Below are positions 1 to 8,516 of a stretch of 43,631 bases of DNA, in pieces. A program made the translations under genes and the position numbers. This DNA comes from Palsa-504 sp963744575 (GTDB lineage: Bacteria > Actinomycetota > Actinomycetes > Streptosporangiales > Streptosporangiaceae). A model generated the notes under the pieces. The model did no database searches. It was not told the DNA's origin and saw nothing but the letters and a program-made list of their open reading frames with translations. The stretch lies in NCBI GenBank assembly GCA_963744575.1, contig CAVUUF010000021.1, positions 1 to 43,631 on the forward strand. Reading direction: 5' to 3'. Position 1 is the stretch's first letter; the number at the start of each line of letters is the position of its first letter.

Positions 1-1
1 C

Positions 2-670
2 GCGCTGCTGGCCGAACGGCTCTGGGCCATGTTCGCCGCCGAGGACGCCACGCTGGCCGAGGTCAACCCCATCGCCCTCACCGAGGACGGGCAGGTGCTC
101 GCCGTCGACGGCAAGGTGACGCTGGACGACAACGCCGCGTTCCGCCACCAGCACGCGCGGTTCGCCGACACGAGCAGCACCGACCCGATCGAGGCCCGGG
201 CGAAGGAGAAGCACCTCAACTACGTCAAGCTCGACGGCGCGGTCGGCATCATCGGCAACGGCGCGGGCCTGGTGATGTCCACCCTGGACGTGGTGGCCTA
301 CGCGGGCCAGTCGGTCGGCGGGATCAGGCCGGCCAACTTCCTCGACATCGGCGGCGGGGCCTCGGCCGAGGTCATGGCCAACGGCCTGGAGATCGTGCTG
401 TCCGACCCGGCCGTGCGCAGCGTGCTGGTCAACGTCTTCGGCGGCATCACCGCCTGCGACGCGGTGGCCAACGGGATCGTCTCGGCGATCGGCATGCTCA
501 CCGAACGCGGGGACAAGGTGGACCGCCCGATCGTGGTGCGGCTGGACGGCAATAACGCCGCCGAGGGCCGGCGCATCCTGGCGGAGGCAGCGATCAGCGT
601 GGTCGAGCAGGTGGGCACGATGGACGGCGCGGCCCGGCGGGCCGCCGAACTGGCAGCGAAGGGAGCCTGA
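2..670 (+). CDS. sucC: Succinyl-CoA synthetase (ADP-forming) beta subunit, 3' part
   Basis: The frame is open from base 2 and the first ATG (29) is internal, so the gene begins upstream of the window. SucC, with SucD, couples succinyl-CoA to succinate interconversion with NDP phosphorylation in the TCA cycle; the beta subunit binds the nucleotide. The 222 visible residues include the end of the ATP-grasp part (ATLAEVNPIALTEDG) and the ligase-CoA domain, with the glycine-rich LDIGGGAS loop and the family motif NVFGGITACDAVANGI. The stop at 668-670 is followed one base later by the GTG of sucD, so the two form one operon and are probably translationally coupled. The family call is secure; only the N-terminus is missing. 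Confidence 0.96.
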   Translation, partial: ALLAERLWAMFAAEDATLAEVNPIALTEDGQVLAVDGKVTLDDNAAFRHQHARFADTSSTDPIEARAKEKHLNYVKLDGAVGIIGNGAGLVMSTLDVVAYAGQSVGGIRPANFLDIGGGASAEVMANGLEIVLSDPAVRSVLVNVFGGITACDAVANGIVSAIGMLTERGDKVDRPIVVRLDGNNAAEGRRILAEAAISVVEQVGTMDGAARRAAELAAKGA

Positions 671-671
671 G

Positions 672-1550
672 GTGGCCATCTTCCTGACCGGCCAGAGCCG
701 GGTCATGATCCAGGGCATCACCGGTTCCGAGGGCCGCAGGCACGGCGCGCGGATGCTGGCCGCGGGCACCAGGATCGTCGGCGGCACCAACCCGCGCAAG
801 GCGGGCCAGACCGTCGAGCTGACCGGCACCGACGTCCCGGTGTTCGGCACGGTCGCCGACACCATGGCGGCGACCGGCGCCGACGTGTCCGTGATCTTCG
901 TGCCGGCCGAACGCACCAAGGACGCGGTGATCGAGGCGATCGAGGCGCAGATCGGTCTGTGCATCGTGATCACCGAGGGCATCCCGGTGCACGACACCGC
1001 GGCGTTCTGGGCGCGGGCCAGCGCGGCCGGCCACAAGACCCGCATTATCGGGCCGAACTGCCCGGGCGTCGCCTCTCCCGGCAAGTCCAACGCCGGCATC
1101 ATCCCGGCCGACATCACCACCGAGGGCCGGATCGGGCTGGTCTCCAAGTCGGGCACGCTGACCTACCAGATGATGTACGAACTGCGCGACATCGGCTTCT
1201 CCACCGCGGTCGGCATCGGCGGCGACCCGGTGATCGGGACCACGCACATCGACTGCCTGCAGGCGTTCTCCGAAGACCCGGAGACCGACGCCATCGTGAT
1301 GATCGGCGAGATCGGCGGCGACGCCGAGGAACGGGCCGGGGCCTTCATCGAGCAGCACGTGACCAAGCCGGTGGTGGGCTACGTGGCCGGGTTCACCGCT
1401 CCCGAGGGCAAGACGATGGGGCACGCCGGCGCGATCATCTCCGGTTCCTCCGGTACGGCGCAGGCCAAGAAGGAAGCCCTGGAGAAGGCGGGCGTCCGCG
1501 TCGGCAAGACCCCCAGCGAGACCGCCGCCCTCGTCCGCGCGCTGTTTTAG
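672..1550 (+). CDS. sucD: Succinyl-CoA synthetase alpha subunit
   Basis: 292 residues, the normal length for SucD. The GTG start lies 1 nt after the sucC stop. The N-terminal CoA-binding Rossmann domain shows the family motif QGITGSEG near residue 15. The C-terminal domain carries the phosphohistidine in KTMGHAGAIISG (His about 251), which relays phosphate between succinyl-CoA and the nucleotide site on SucC. The central GPNCPGVASPGKSNAGI and VSKSGTLTYQ motifs are typical. The partner SucC lies directly upstream. A strong G6/C6 hairpin directly follows the stop. Nothing is odd in the reading frame. Confidence 0.97.
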   Translation: MAIFLTGQSRVMIQGITGSEGRRHGARMLAAGTRIVGGTNPRKAGQTVELTGTDVPVFGTVADTMAATGADVSVIFVPAERTKDAVIEAIEAQIGLCIVITEGIPVHDTAAFWARASAAGHKTRIIGPNCPGVASPGKSNAGIIPADITTEGRIGLVSKSGTLTYQMMYELRDIGFSTAVGIGGDPVIGTTHIDCLQAFSEDPETDAIVMIGEIGGDAEERAGAFIEQHVTKPVVGYVAGFTAPEGKTMGHAGAIISGSSGTAQAKKEALEKAGVRVGKTPSETAALVRALF

Positions 1551-1551
1551 T

Positions 1552-1580
1552 CCGGGGGGCGACCCCCCGGAACCCCCCGC
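1552..1580. repeat. G6/C6 palindromic repeat after sucD, possible terminator
   Basis: CCGGGGGG, loop CGA, CCCCCCGG (1552-1570) forms a perfect 8-bp stem starting 2 nt after the sucD stop, followed by AACCCCCCGC. No T-tract follows, so termination is only possible. The same arrangement (G6, short spacer, C6, GA, C6) recurs inside purH (5449-5530) and in the accE gene (23656-23708), which makes this a member of a dispersed repeat family rather than only a terminator. Confidence 0.7.
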
Positions 1581-1732
1581 TACCCGCTGCGGTTCTCGCC
1601 GTAGTATCACGCGGTCGGAGGGCCGCCGGCCCTCGCGACCACGCGATCGCGGGCTACGCCCGCGCCTTTCGCCGTACCTTACTGCGGCGCGCCTCCCCGG
1701 GCGGGGCGGCGGTCGTTGCGAGGATCGGTTAT

Positions 1733-3139
1733 GTGAGCGTTTCCGCCGAAGCCCCGCTGGCTCCCGACCCGGAGGCCAGATCCGGCGACGGTGACGGCGG
1801 CGCGCCCAGCTCGCCGCCGGGTCGGCCGCTGGTGGTCACCGGCGGCATTGCCGCCTGCGCGGCGGCCGCCAGCGGGCTCGCCGTGCTCGTCACGCTCACC
1901 GCGATCGGCTGGATCACCGCGCCGCACGTCGGCATCGGGTCCGGCCTTGCCGGGGTACTGCGCACCGCCGCCATGCTCTGGCTGGTGGCGCACCACGTCG
2001 GCTTCACCGTCCGCGGCGCTGGACGGATCGGCCTGCTCCCGCTCGGGCTGGTGGTGCTGCCCGGTGCGCTGCTGGCTATGGCCGGCCGGTGGGTAGTGCG
2101 GGTCGGCGGGGTCACCCAGCTGCGTCACGTCGGCTACGCCGCGGTCGCGCTCGCGTTGCCGTACGCGCTGCTGGCCGGCGCGCTGGCGGTGGCCAGCCGG
2201 TCAGCCGTCGCCTCGCCCTCGCTGCCTCAGGCGGTGATCGCGTCCTTCCTGCTGGCGCTGGTGGCGGGCGGCCTGGGCGGCGCTCGCGGGCTGGCGCCGT
2301 GGTCGCGGCTGGGGAGCCTGATGCCGGTCCGGTCGCGGTCGGTCGTCCTGGGCATGCTGGGCGCCGCTGCCCTGCTGGCCGCGGCGGGCGCGCTGCTGGC
2401 GGGCGCCTCGCTCGCGGTGCACCTACCTGAGGTCAGGGCGGCCAGCGCCGCGCTCGCGCCCGGCGTGGGCGGGGCGGCGCTGCTGCTGCTGGCTCAGCTC
2501 GCCTATGCCCCGAACGCGATCATCTGGGCGATGGCCTATATCCTCGGCCCGGGCTTCGCGTTCGGCGCCGGGACGGCGGTCACCCCGACCGGCTCGGCGC
2601 TCGGACCGGTCCCCGTCTTCCCGATGCTCGCGGCCATCCCGGCCAGCGCCCGTCCGGTCGGGCCGGCCTGGCTGCCGGTCGCGATCCTCGCGCTGCCCTA
2701 CCTGGCCGGCGCCTTCGCCGGGATCGTCACGGTCCGGATCGCGCCGACGCCGCTGATCGAGGCGGCCCCGCTGTGGGGTTTCATCGCCGGGACGGCGGCC
2801 GGCGTCCTGGCCGGCCTGGCGGCGGCCTTCGCGGGCGGCCCGCTCGGCGACGGCCGTCTGTCCGCGGTCGGCCCGTCCGGCTTCCGGGTGGGGCTGGTGG
2901 CGATCCTGGAAATCGGCATCACGGCCGCGCTGGCCGCCGCGGCCGCGAACTGGCTGATCCTGCGCGGTTCGGCCAGACGCAGGACCGGCGCAAAGACCGC
3001 GTCGCCCGAGCCCGCGGGGCCGGTGCCCGCACCGGCCGGGCCGGCGCTGATCGACGAGACCGACAACGCCGGCGGCCACCGCATCTATTTCAACCCGTGG
3101 GCCGTCGAGGACGAGAAAGAAGACGAGGAGTTTTCCTAA
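1733..3139 (+). CDS. DUF6350-type polytopic membrane protein
   Basis: 468 residues from GTG 1733. The frame is open further upstream, but that part is antisense-like sequence overlapping sucD. After a hydrophilic N-terminus (about 35 residues) there are many hydrophobic segments rich in Ala, Gly, Val and Leu, consistent with 8-10 membrane helices, and a charged C-terminal tail ending in acidic residues. The motif PNAIIWAMAYILGPGFAFGAG and the position between sucD and purN match the actinobacterial DUF6350 family, seen from memory of family and synteny. Function is unknown. No nucleotide-binding motif or enzyme signature is visible. Its last 50 nt overlap the convergent gene on the - strand. 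Confidence 0.82.
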   Translation: MSVSAEAPLAPDPEARSGDGDGGAPSSPPGRPLVVTGGIAACAAAASGLAVLVTLTAIGWITAPHVGIGSGLAGVLRTAAMLWLVAHHVGFTVRGAGRIGLLPLGLVVLPGALLAMAGRWVVRVGGVTQLRHVGYAAVALALPYALLAGALAVASRSAVASPSLPQAVIASFLLALVAGGLGGARGLAPWSRLGSLMPVRSRSVVLGMLGAAALLAAAGALLAGASLAVHLPEVRAASAALAPGVGGAALLLLAQLAYAPNAIIWAMAYILGPGFAFGAGTAVTPTGSALGPVPVFPMLAAIPASARPVGPAWLPVAILALPYLAGAFAGIVTVRIAPTPLIEAAPLWGFIAGTAAGVLAGLAAAFAGGPLGDGRLSAVGPSGFRVGLVAILEIGITAALAAAAANWLILRGSARRRTGAKTASPEPAGPVPAPAGPALIDETDNAGGHRIYFNPWAVEDEKEDEEFS

Positions 3140-3671
3140 CGGGCCGCATAAAGGCTCCGCCGGGCGCCCCAGCCCCCGGGGGGCCGAACGAGCGTAACCG
3201 GCCGCCCTGCAGGACGCTGATCTCGCCGCCCACCGAGTTGGTGAACTGGGCGTGGCAGGCCTGCTGCGCCGCCACCGTGTTCGCGCCGCTCATGCACGTG
3301 TAGTAGGCGTTCAGCTGCGGCCAGAACATGGCCAGCACGAGCAGCCACAGGGCGCTGAACGCGAGGCCGATCCCGCCGAGCACGACGCCGCCGACCGCCC
3401 CGCGCGGCCGCGCGGTGCCGCTGCGCCTGGCCTTCTTGCCGGCGGCGACGCCGAGCCAGATCGCCGCCGCCGCGAACAGCAGGGTCAGGACGGCCACGTA
3501 GATCCCGCGGCGCAGGTTGCCGAGCCCGAGCAGCAGGCCGATCAGGCTGAGAAAGCCGAGCGCGAGCGCCGCCAGCGCCTGCTGGCGCACGGCGGGTTCG
3601 GGGGGCGGCAGCCGGCTGCGGGCCGGCAGCATCCCCTTCTGCTGGGACCCGGGTGGCTGGTATCTGGCCAT
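3090..3671 (-). CDS. Small membrane protein, DUF4190-like
   Basis: 193 residues from ATG 3671. The N-terminus is Pro/Gln-rich and cytoplasmic-like (about 30 residues). Then come three hydrophobic segments: ALAALALGFLSLIGLLLGLG, VAVLTLLFAAAAIWLGVAAG and VVLGGIGLAFSALWLLVLAM. The small-residue glycine pattern between them resembles the DUF4190 membrane domain. A two-cysteine extracytoplasmic stretch (YYTCMSGANTVAAQQACHAQF) follows and could form a disulfide. The C-terminal tail, from about residue 160, is Gly/Pro/Arg-rich, low complexity, and overlaps the 3' end of the DUF6350 gene on the other strand, so it may be little conserved. Function is unknown. Confidence 0.7.
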   Translation of the reverse strand: MARYQPPGSQQKGMLPARSRLPPPEPAVRQQALAALALGFLSLIGLLLGLGNLRRGIYVAVLTLLFAAAAIWLGVAAGKKARRSGTARPRGAVGGVVLGGIGLAFSALWLLVLAMFWPQLNAYYTCMSGANTVAAQQACHAQFTNSVGGEISVLQGGRLRSFGPPGAGAPGGAFMRPVRKTPRLLSRPRRPTG

Positions 3672-3716
3672 CGCTCCCTATTCTGCCCTCTCCGCCGGCC
3701 AGACCCGAACGTGCCG

Positions 3717-3722
3717 TAGGGT
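3717..3722 (+). promoter_or_regulatory. -10 box for leaderless purN
   Basis: TAGGGT ends exactly 6 nt before the GTG of purN. No Shine-Dalgarno is visible in between, so transcription probably starts at or next to the start codon. Confidence 0.6.
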
Positions 3723-3728
3723 TGCCCC

Positions 3729-4337
3729 GTGACCTCGCGGCTGGTCGTCCTGGTGTCCGGGGAGGGGACCAACCTTCAGGCCCTGATCGACGCGTGCCGC
3801 GACGGGGCCTACGGGGCGCGGATGGTCGCGGTCGGCGCGGACCGGGCCGGGATCACCGCGCTCGCGCGGGCCGAACGAGCCGGCCTGCCAACTTTCACAG
3901 TACGCCTGGCCGACTACCCAGATCGCGAGGCCTGGGACGCGGCGCTGGCCCGGGCCTGCGCCGGCTACCAGCCCGATCTGATCATCCTGGCCGGGTTCAT
4001 GAAGCTCGTCGGCAAGCCGTTCCTGGACGCCTTCGGCGGCCGCTGCCTGAATACGCACCCGGCGCTGCTACCGTCGTTCCCCGGGACGCACGGCGTGCGG
4101 GACGCGCTGGCCCACGGGGTGAAGGTCACCGGCTGCACCGTCTTCGTCGTCGACGCTCGTCTGGACGCCGGGCCGATCGTGGCGCAGGCCGCCGTCCCGG
4201 TGGCCGACGACGACGGCGAGGCGACCCTGCACGAGCGGATCAAGGTGGCCGAACGGGCGCTGCTGGTCAGCACGGTGGGCAGGATGGTCTGCGAAGGCTG
4301 GTCCGTTCGCGGCCGGAAGGTGAGGATCGGCAGTTGA
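3729..4337 (+). CDS. purN: Phosphoribosylglycinamide formyltransferase
   Basis: 202 residues, normal for PurN, the enzyme that transfers a formyl group from 10-formyl-THF to GAR in purine synthesis. The N-terminal phosphate-binding motif is VLVSGEGTNLQALID. The catalytic trio is visible: Asn108 and His110 in CLNTHPALLPSFPG, and Asp146 in DARLDAGPIVAQ. GTG 3729 is chosen because of the -10 box 6 nt upstream and the direct start of the Rossmann strand. Its TGA overlaps the TTG start of purH by 4 nt (TTGA). With purH and folD it forms a formyl-folate and purine block. Confidence 0.96.
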   Translation: MTSRLVVLVSGEGTNLQALIDACRDGAYGARMVAVGADRAGITALARAERAGLPTFTVRLADYPDREAWDAALARACAGYQPDLIILAGFMKLVGKPFLDAFGGRCLNTHPALLPSFPGTHGVRDALAHGVKVTGCTVFVVDARLDAGPIVAQAAVPVADDDGEATLHERIKVAERALLVSTVGRMVCEGWSVRGRKVRIGS

Positions 4338-6022
4338 CTCGGATCCCGGTCAGGCGAGCCCTGATCAGCGTCTACGACAAGACCGGCCTGGCGGACCTGG
4401 CGTCCGGGCTGCACGCGGCCGGCGTCGAGATCGTCTCCACCGGCAGCACCGCGGCCAGGATCGCCGCCGCCGGGGTGCCGGTCACCGCGGTGGAGGAGCT
4501 GACCGGCTTCCCCGAATGCCTCGACGGGCGGGTCAAGACGCTGCACCCCCGGGTGCACGCGGGCCTGCTCGCCGACATGACCGACCCTGCCCACGAGGCA
4601 CAGCTGGCCGAGCTGCGCATTGAGGCGTTCCAGCTGCTCATCTCGAACCTGTACCCGTTCGAGGCCACGGTCGCATCCGGCGCCGCGCCGGAGCAGTGCG
4701 TGGAGCAGATCGACATCGGCGGCCCCGCGATGGTCCGGGCCGCCGCCAAGAACCACGGCTCGGTGGCCGTCGTGATCGAGCCGTCCCGGTATCCCGCCGT
4801 GCTCGCCGCGGTGGCCGAGGGTGGTTTCACCCCGCAGCAGCGCCGCCAGCTGGCGGCCGAGGCGTTCGCGCACACCGCCGCCTACGACATCGCGGTGGCG
4901 TCCTGGTTCGCCTCCGCGTACGCGGCCGACGAGATCGCCCGCGACGCCGGCTGGCCTACGGTGGCCGGGGCCCTGTGGCGGCGCGCCGACGTGCTGCGCT
5001 ACGGCGAGAACCCGCACCAGCGCGCGGCCCTCTACACAGATATTTCGGCCGAACGGGCCGGGCCGGGGGCCCCGCCGACCCCGGGGGGCATCGCGGCCGC
5101 GGAGCTGCTGCACGGCAAGGCCATGTCCTACAACAACTACGTGGACGCCGACGCGGCCCGGCGGGCAGCCTACGACTTCGCCGAGCCGTGCGTGGCCATC
5201 ATCAAGCACTCCAACCCGTGCGGGATCGCCGTCGGCGCCGACCTGGCCGAGGCGCACGCCAAGGCGCACGCCTGCGACCCGGCCTCGGCGTTCGGCGGGG
5301 TGATCGCGGCCAACGGCCCGGTGACCGCCGGACTGGCCCGGCAGATCGCGGACGTGTTCACCGAGGTGGTGATCGCGCCCGGGTTCGACGCCGAGGCGCT
5401 GGAAATCCTGTCCCAGAGCAAGAACGTGCGGCTGCTGCGGTGTGCTGGCCCCGGGGGGGACGACCCCCCCCAGACCCCCCCCGCTTTCTCTCCTGGGGGG
5501 ACCCATCCCCCCGGACCCCCCTTGGGAGGGACTGCCCGTCCCCCCGTATCCCCTGGGCCCTGGGAATGGCGCCCGGTGACCGGCGGGGTGCTGCTGCAAA
5601 CCGCGGACCGCGTCCGCGAGCCGGGCGACGATCCGGCGAACTGGCAGCTCAAGGCGGGCGAACCGGTCGGTGCCGCGGTGCTCGCTGATCTGGGGTTCGC
5701 GTGGAAGGCATGCCGTTCGGTCAAATCCAACGCCATTGTGCTCGCCTCCGGCGGAGCCTCGGTCGGGGTGGGCATGGGCCAGGTCAACCGGGTGGACTCG
5801 TCCCGGCTGGCGGTGCTGCGGGCCGGGGACCGGGCGGCGGGTTCGGTCGCGGCCAGCGACGCGTATTTCCCGTTCCCCGACGGCTTCGAGATCCTGGCCC
5901 AGGCGGGGGTGCGCGCGGTCGTGGAGCCGGGCGGCTCGATCCGTGACCACCTGACCGTCGCCGCCGCCGAAACCGCGGGCATCCCGCTGTACTTCACCGG
6001 CGTCCGGCACTTCTACCACTGA
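4334..6022 (+). CDS. purH: Bifunctional AICAR formyltransferase / IMP cyclohydrolase, with in-frame repeat insertion
   Basis: 562 residues from TTG 4334, which overlaps the purN stop; no ATG or GTG precedes the conserved N-terminus RALISVYDKTGL. The N-terminal MGS-like IMP cyclohydrolase domain has FPECLDGRVKTLHPRVHAGLL and IDIGGPAMVRAAAKN. The AICAR transformylase part has LRYGENPHQRAALY, GKAMSYNNYVDADAA, the Lys-His pair in KHSNPCG, VKSNAIVLASGG and PGGSIRDH. It catalyses the last two steps to IMP. Residues about 371-409 are an unusual Gly/Pro-rich stretch (PPQTPPAFSPGG, HPPGPPLGG) encoded by two copies of a G6/C6 palindromic repeat. Homologues have a short loop between NVRLL and the GGVLLQ strand, so the extra segment should be a surface insertion and the enzyme is probably active. 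Confidence 0.96.
   Translation: MTRIPVRRALISVYDKTGLADLASGLHAAGVEIVSTGSTAARIAAAGVPVTAVEELTGFPECLDGRVKTLHPRVHAGLLADMTDPAHEAQLAELRIEAFQLLISNLYPFEATVASGAAPEQCVEQIDIGGPAMVRAAAKNHGSVAVVIEPSRYPAVLAAVAEGGFTPQQRRQLAAEAFAHTAAYDIAVASWFASAYAADEIARDAGWPTVAGALWRRADVLRYGENPHQRAALYTDISAERAGPGAPPTPGGIAAAELLHGKAMSYNNYVDADAARRAAYDFAEPCVAIIKHSNPCGIAVGADLAEAHAKAHACDPASAFGGVIAANGPVTAGLARQIADVFTEVVIAPGFDAEALEILSQSKNVRLLRCAGPGGDDPPQTPPAFSPGGTHPPGPPLGGTARPPVSPGPWEWRPVTGGVLLQTADRVREPGDDPANWQLKAGEPVGAAVLADLGFAWKACRSVKSNAIVLASGGASVGVGMGQVNRVDSSRLAVLRAGDRAAGSVAASDAYFPFPDGFEILAQAGVRAVVEPGGSIRDHLTVAAAETAGIPLYFTGVRHFYH
5449..5530 (+). repeat. Two tandem G6/C6 palindromic repeats inside purH
   Basis: Copy A (5449-5483) has GGGGGGGACGACCCCCCC followed by AGAC and a C-run, as after sucD. 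Copy B (5491-5530) has GGGGGGACCCATCCCCCC, then GGA, a C-run and TTGGGAGGGAC. The 27 nt 5495-5521 are identical to 23670-23696 in the accE gene. The inserted segment keeps the purH frame open. Confidence 0.85.
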
Positions 6023-6036
6023 TCCGGAGGCGACGC

Positions 6037-6885
6037 GTGGTAACCGCACAGACCCTCGACGGCAAGGCCGGCGCCGAACAGATCCGGGCCAGGCTGGCCG
6101 AGCGGGTCGCCGCGCTGGCCGCGCGCGGTATCGTGCCCGGCCTGGGCACGATCCTGGTCGGCGACGATCCTGGCAGCCGTGCCTACGTGAACGGCAAGCA
6201 CCGGGACTGCGCCCAGGTCGGGATCGCGTCCATCCGCCGGGAGCTGCCCGCCGACGCGACCCAGGCGCAGGTGGAGGCGGCGGTCGGCGAGCTGAACGCC
6301 GACCCGGCCTGCACCGGGTACATCGTCCAGCTGCCGCTGCCCGCCGGGCTCGGCGCCCACGCCGTGCTCACCCGGATGGACCCGGCCAAGGACGCCGACG
6401 GGCTGCACCCGGTCAACCTGGGCAAGCTGGTCCTCGGCGAGCCGGGCCCGCTGCCCTGCACCCCGCGCGGCGTCGTGGAGCTGCTGCGCCGCCACGGGGT
6501 GGCCATCGCGGGCGCCGACGTCACCATCGTCGGCCGGGGGATCACCGTGGGCCGGGCGCTCGGCCTCCTGCTGACCAGGCGCACCGAGAACGCCACGGTG
6601 ACGCTGTGCCACACCGGCACCAAGGACCTGGCCGCGCACACCAGGACCGCGGACATCGTGGTGGTGGCCGCGGGCCGGCCCGGGCTGCTTACCGCGGACA
6701 TGATCCGGCCCGGCGCGGCGGTGGTCGACGTGGGCATCACCCGGACCGACGCCGGCCTGACCGGCGACGTCGCCCCGGACGTGGCCGAGGTGGCCGGCTG
6801 GCTGGCGCCCATGCCCGGCGGCGTCGGCCCGATGACCCGCGCCATGCTGCTGACCAACGTGGTCGAAGCCGCCGAGCGCGCCTAG
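6037..6885 (+). CDS. folD: Methylenetetrahydrofolate dehydrogenase / methenyltetrahydrofolate cyclohydrolase
   Basis: 282 residues from GTG 6037, 14 nt after the purH stop, with CCGGAGG as Shine-Dalgarno. It interconverts 5,10-methylene-THF and 10-formyl-THF in the cytosol, supplying the formyl donor that PurN and PurH use. The catalytic Lys is in YVNGKHRDCAQVGI. VQLPLP and DADGLHPVNLGKL are family motifs. The NADP-binding domain shows GRGITVGRALGLLL, and the C-terminus has PGGVGPMTRAMLLTN. Its placement after purN-purH makes a functional operon. Confidence 0.97.
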   Translation: MVTAQTLDGKAGAEQIRARLAERVAALAARGIVPGLGTILVGDDPGSRAYVNGKHRDCAQVGIASIRRELPADATQAQVEAAVGELNADPACTGYIVQLPLPAGLGAHAVLTRMDPAKDADGLHPVNLGKLVLGEPGPLPCTPRGVVELLRRHGVAIAGADVTIVGRGITVGRALGLLLTRRTENATVTLCHTGTKDLAAHTRTADIVVVAAGRPGLLTADMIRPGAAVVDVGITRTDAGLTGDVAPDVAEVAGWLAPMPGGVGPMTRAMLLTNVVEAAERA

Positions 6886-6943
6886 GCCGCCGTCGCCGCG
6901 CCCCACGCCACTCCGCCATCCGGCCGACCGGGCGCGGGCGCGG

Positions 6944-8257
6944 CTAGGGGCGGCCCAGGACGCGGACGGTCCAGCCGGCCTGGCGCCAGAGCGCGGCGTC
7001 CAGGCAGCAGCGGGCGTCGATGATGACCCGGCGGGCGACGACCCGGGCCAGCGCGGCCGGGTCGATGGCCCGGTAGTCCGACCACTCGGTGAGGTGCAGG
7101 ACGAGATCCGCGTCCTGCGCCGCCTCCGGGACCGAAGGGGCGTACCGCAGGGCCGGCCGTTTCCTGGCCGCGCTGGGCATCGCCACCGGGTCGTGCACGG
7201 ACACCAGAGCCCCCTCGGCGGCCAGCCGGTCGCAGATGGCCAGGCTGGGGGAGTCCCGGACGTCGTCGCTGTTGGGCTTGAACGCCACGCCGAGCACCGC
7301 CACCCGCCGGCCGGCGAGTGTGCCGCCGGCCGCGTCGCGGGCCAGCTCGACCACCCGGTCGCGCCGCCCGAGGTTGATCGCGTCTACCGTGCCCAGCAGG
7401 CTGACCAGGGAACTCACCCCGAGTTCGGCGGCGGCGGCGCGGAACCCCCGGATGTCCTTGGGCAGGCAGCCGCCGCCGTACCCGAGCCCGGGGGACAGGA
7501 ACCGCCGGCCGATCCGCTCGTCGTAGCCGAGCGCTTCGGCCAGCGGCATCACGTCGGCTCCCGCCTCCTCGCAGACCTCGGCCATGGCGTTGATGAAGGA
7601 GATCTTGGTGGCGAGGAACGCGTTGGCGGCCACCTTGACCAGTTCGGCCGTCTCCAGGTCCATCACCAGCAGCGGGGTGCCCGCCTCGGCCGGCCCGCGG
7701 TACACCTCGCGCAGCAGCGCCTCGGTCCGGGCGGACGTCACGCCGAGCACGATCCGGTCGGGCGCCAGGCTGTCCTGCACCGCGAACCCCTCGCGCAGGA
7801 ACTCCGGGTTCCAGGCCAGGTCGACCCGCGGCCCGGCCGGGGCGCTCGCCCGCATCAGGTCCAGCACCTGCCGGGCCGTCCCGACCGGCACCGTCGACTT
7901 GCCCACGACCAGGCAGGGTGACGTCAGGTGCGGGGCGAGCGCGCCGGCCGCCGCGTGGACCGCGCTGAGGTCGGTCCGGCCGGCCTGGCCCTCGGGCGTC
8001 CCTACGCATATGAAGTGGACCTCGCCGAACCGGCCGACCTCGGCGAACGACGTGGTGAACCGCAGCCGGCCGGATTCGGTGTTCTTGCGCAGCAGCGGTT
8101 CCAGGCCGGGCTCGAAGAAGGGGGCCTCGCCCCGGGACGCCATCGCGATCTTCTCCGCGTCGACGTCGATCGCCAGCACCTCGTGCCCGAGATCCGCCAT
8201 GCAGACGGCGTGCGTGAGCCCGAGATATCCGGTCCCGATGACGGTGACCCGCGGCAA
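6944..8257 (-). CDS. ugd: UDP-glucose 6-dehydrogenase family
   Basis: 437 residues. The start is TTG 8257, decided by AGGAGGG 4 nt upstream and the immediate Rossmann motif VTVIGTGYLGL. The family oxidises UDP-glucose with two NAD to UDP-glucuronate, for envelope sugars. Motifs in order are CVGTPEG, the NPEFLREG glutamate, the Lys helix ELVKVAANAFLATKISFINAMAE, the catalytic Cys in GYGGGCLPKD (most members have GFGGSCFPKD) and FKPNSDDVRDSP in the C-terminal domain. UDP-ManNAc dehydrogenases are related, but NPEFLREG and length favour the UDP-glucose type. It stands alone, convergent with folD, with no sugar transferase beside it. Confidence 0.9.
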   Translation of the reverse strand: MPRVTVIGTGYLGLTHAVCMADLGHEVLAIDVDAEKIAMASRGEAPFFEPGLEPLLRKNTESGRLRFTTSFAEVGRFGEVHFICVGTPEGQAGRTDLSAVHAAAGALAPHLTSPCLVVGKSTVPVGTARQVLDLMRASAPAGPRVDLAWNPEFLREGFAVQDSLAPDRIVLGVTSARTEALLREVYRGPAEAGTPLLVMDLETAELVKVAANAFLATKISFINAMAEVCEEAGADVMPLAEALGYDERIGRRFLSPGLGYGGGCLPKDIRGFRAAAAELGVSSLVSLLGTVDAINLGRRDRVVELARDAAGGTLAGRRVAVLGVAFKPNSDDVRDSPSLAICDRLAAEGALVSVHDPVAMPSAARKRPALRYAPSVPEAAQDADLVLHLTEWSDYRAIDPAALARVVARRVIIDARCCLDAALWRQAGWTVRVLGRP

Positions 8258-8473
8258 CTGGCCCTCCTGCCTGTGGACGTTCCTTATCGATTCTTACCCA
8301 TCAGGAACTCTAGGCGCCGCCGTGGCGGTATCGGGCAGCTTGCCGTTTGGTGAAACGGCCGTTACCGTCGCCTTGGTGAATTAACTTACCAGCGAGTAAC
8401 ATAGCCGTCGCGGACCCGGTGCCGCCGGCCGCTTCGCGGTTTGGCAGGCTGTATGCCAGCAGCTCTGCTGCCT

Positions 8474-8490
8474 CTGGGGGGTGCCCCCGG
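8474..8490 (+). promoter_or_regulatory. Hairpin in the etfB leader
   Basis: CTGGGGG, loop GTG, CCCCCGG lies in the 259-nt gap between ugd and etfB and ends 7 nt before the AAGGAGG ribosome site (8498-8504). It could be an RNA stem affecting etfB expression or another G/C-run palindrome. The rest of the gap is lower in G+C (GGTGAATTAACTTACC near 8385) and presumably holds the two divergent promoters; I cannot fix their boxes. Confidence 0.4.
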
Positions 8491-8516
8491 CTAGACCAAG
8501 GAGGTCGGTGTAGTCC

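Noticed and set aside
959..1732. Long N-terminal extension of the DUF6350 frame over sucD
   Set aside because: This part is an overlapping-frame shadow of sucD with Arg/His-rich sequence; the hydrophobic protein starts at GTG 1733.
3965..6049. 694-codon - strand ORF opposite purN and purH
   Set aside because: It is antisense to two genes with clear motifs, is rich in Arg/Gly/His as expected from the complement of high-GC codons, and shows no family motif.
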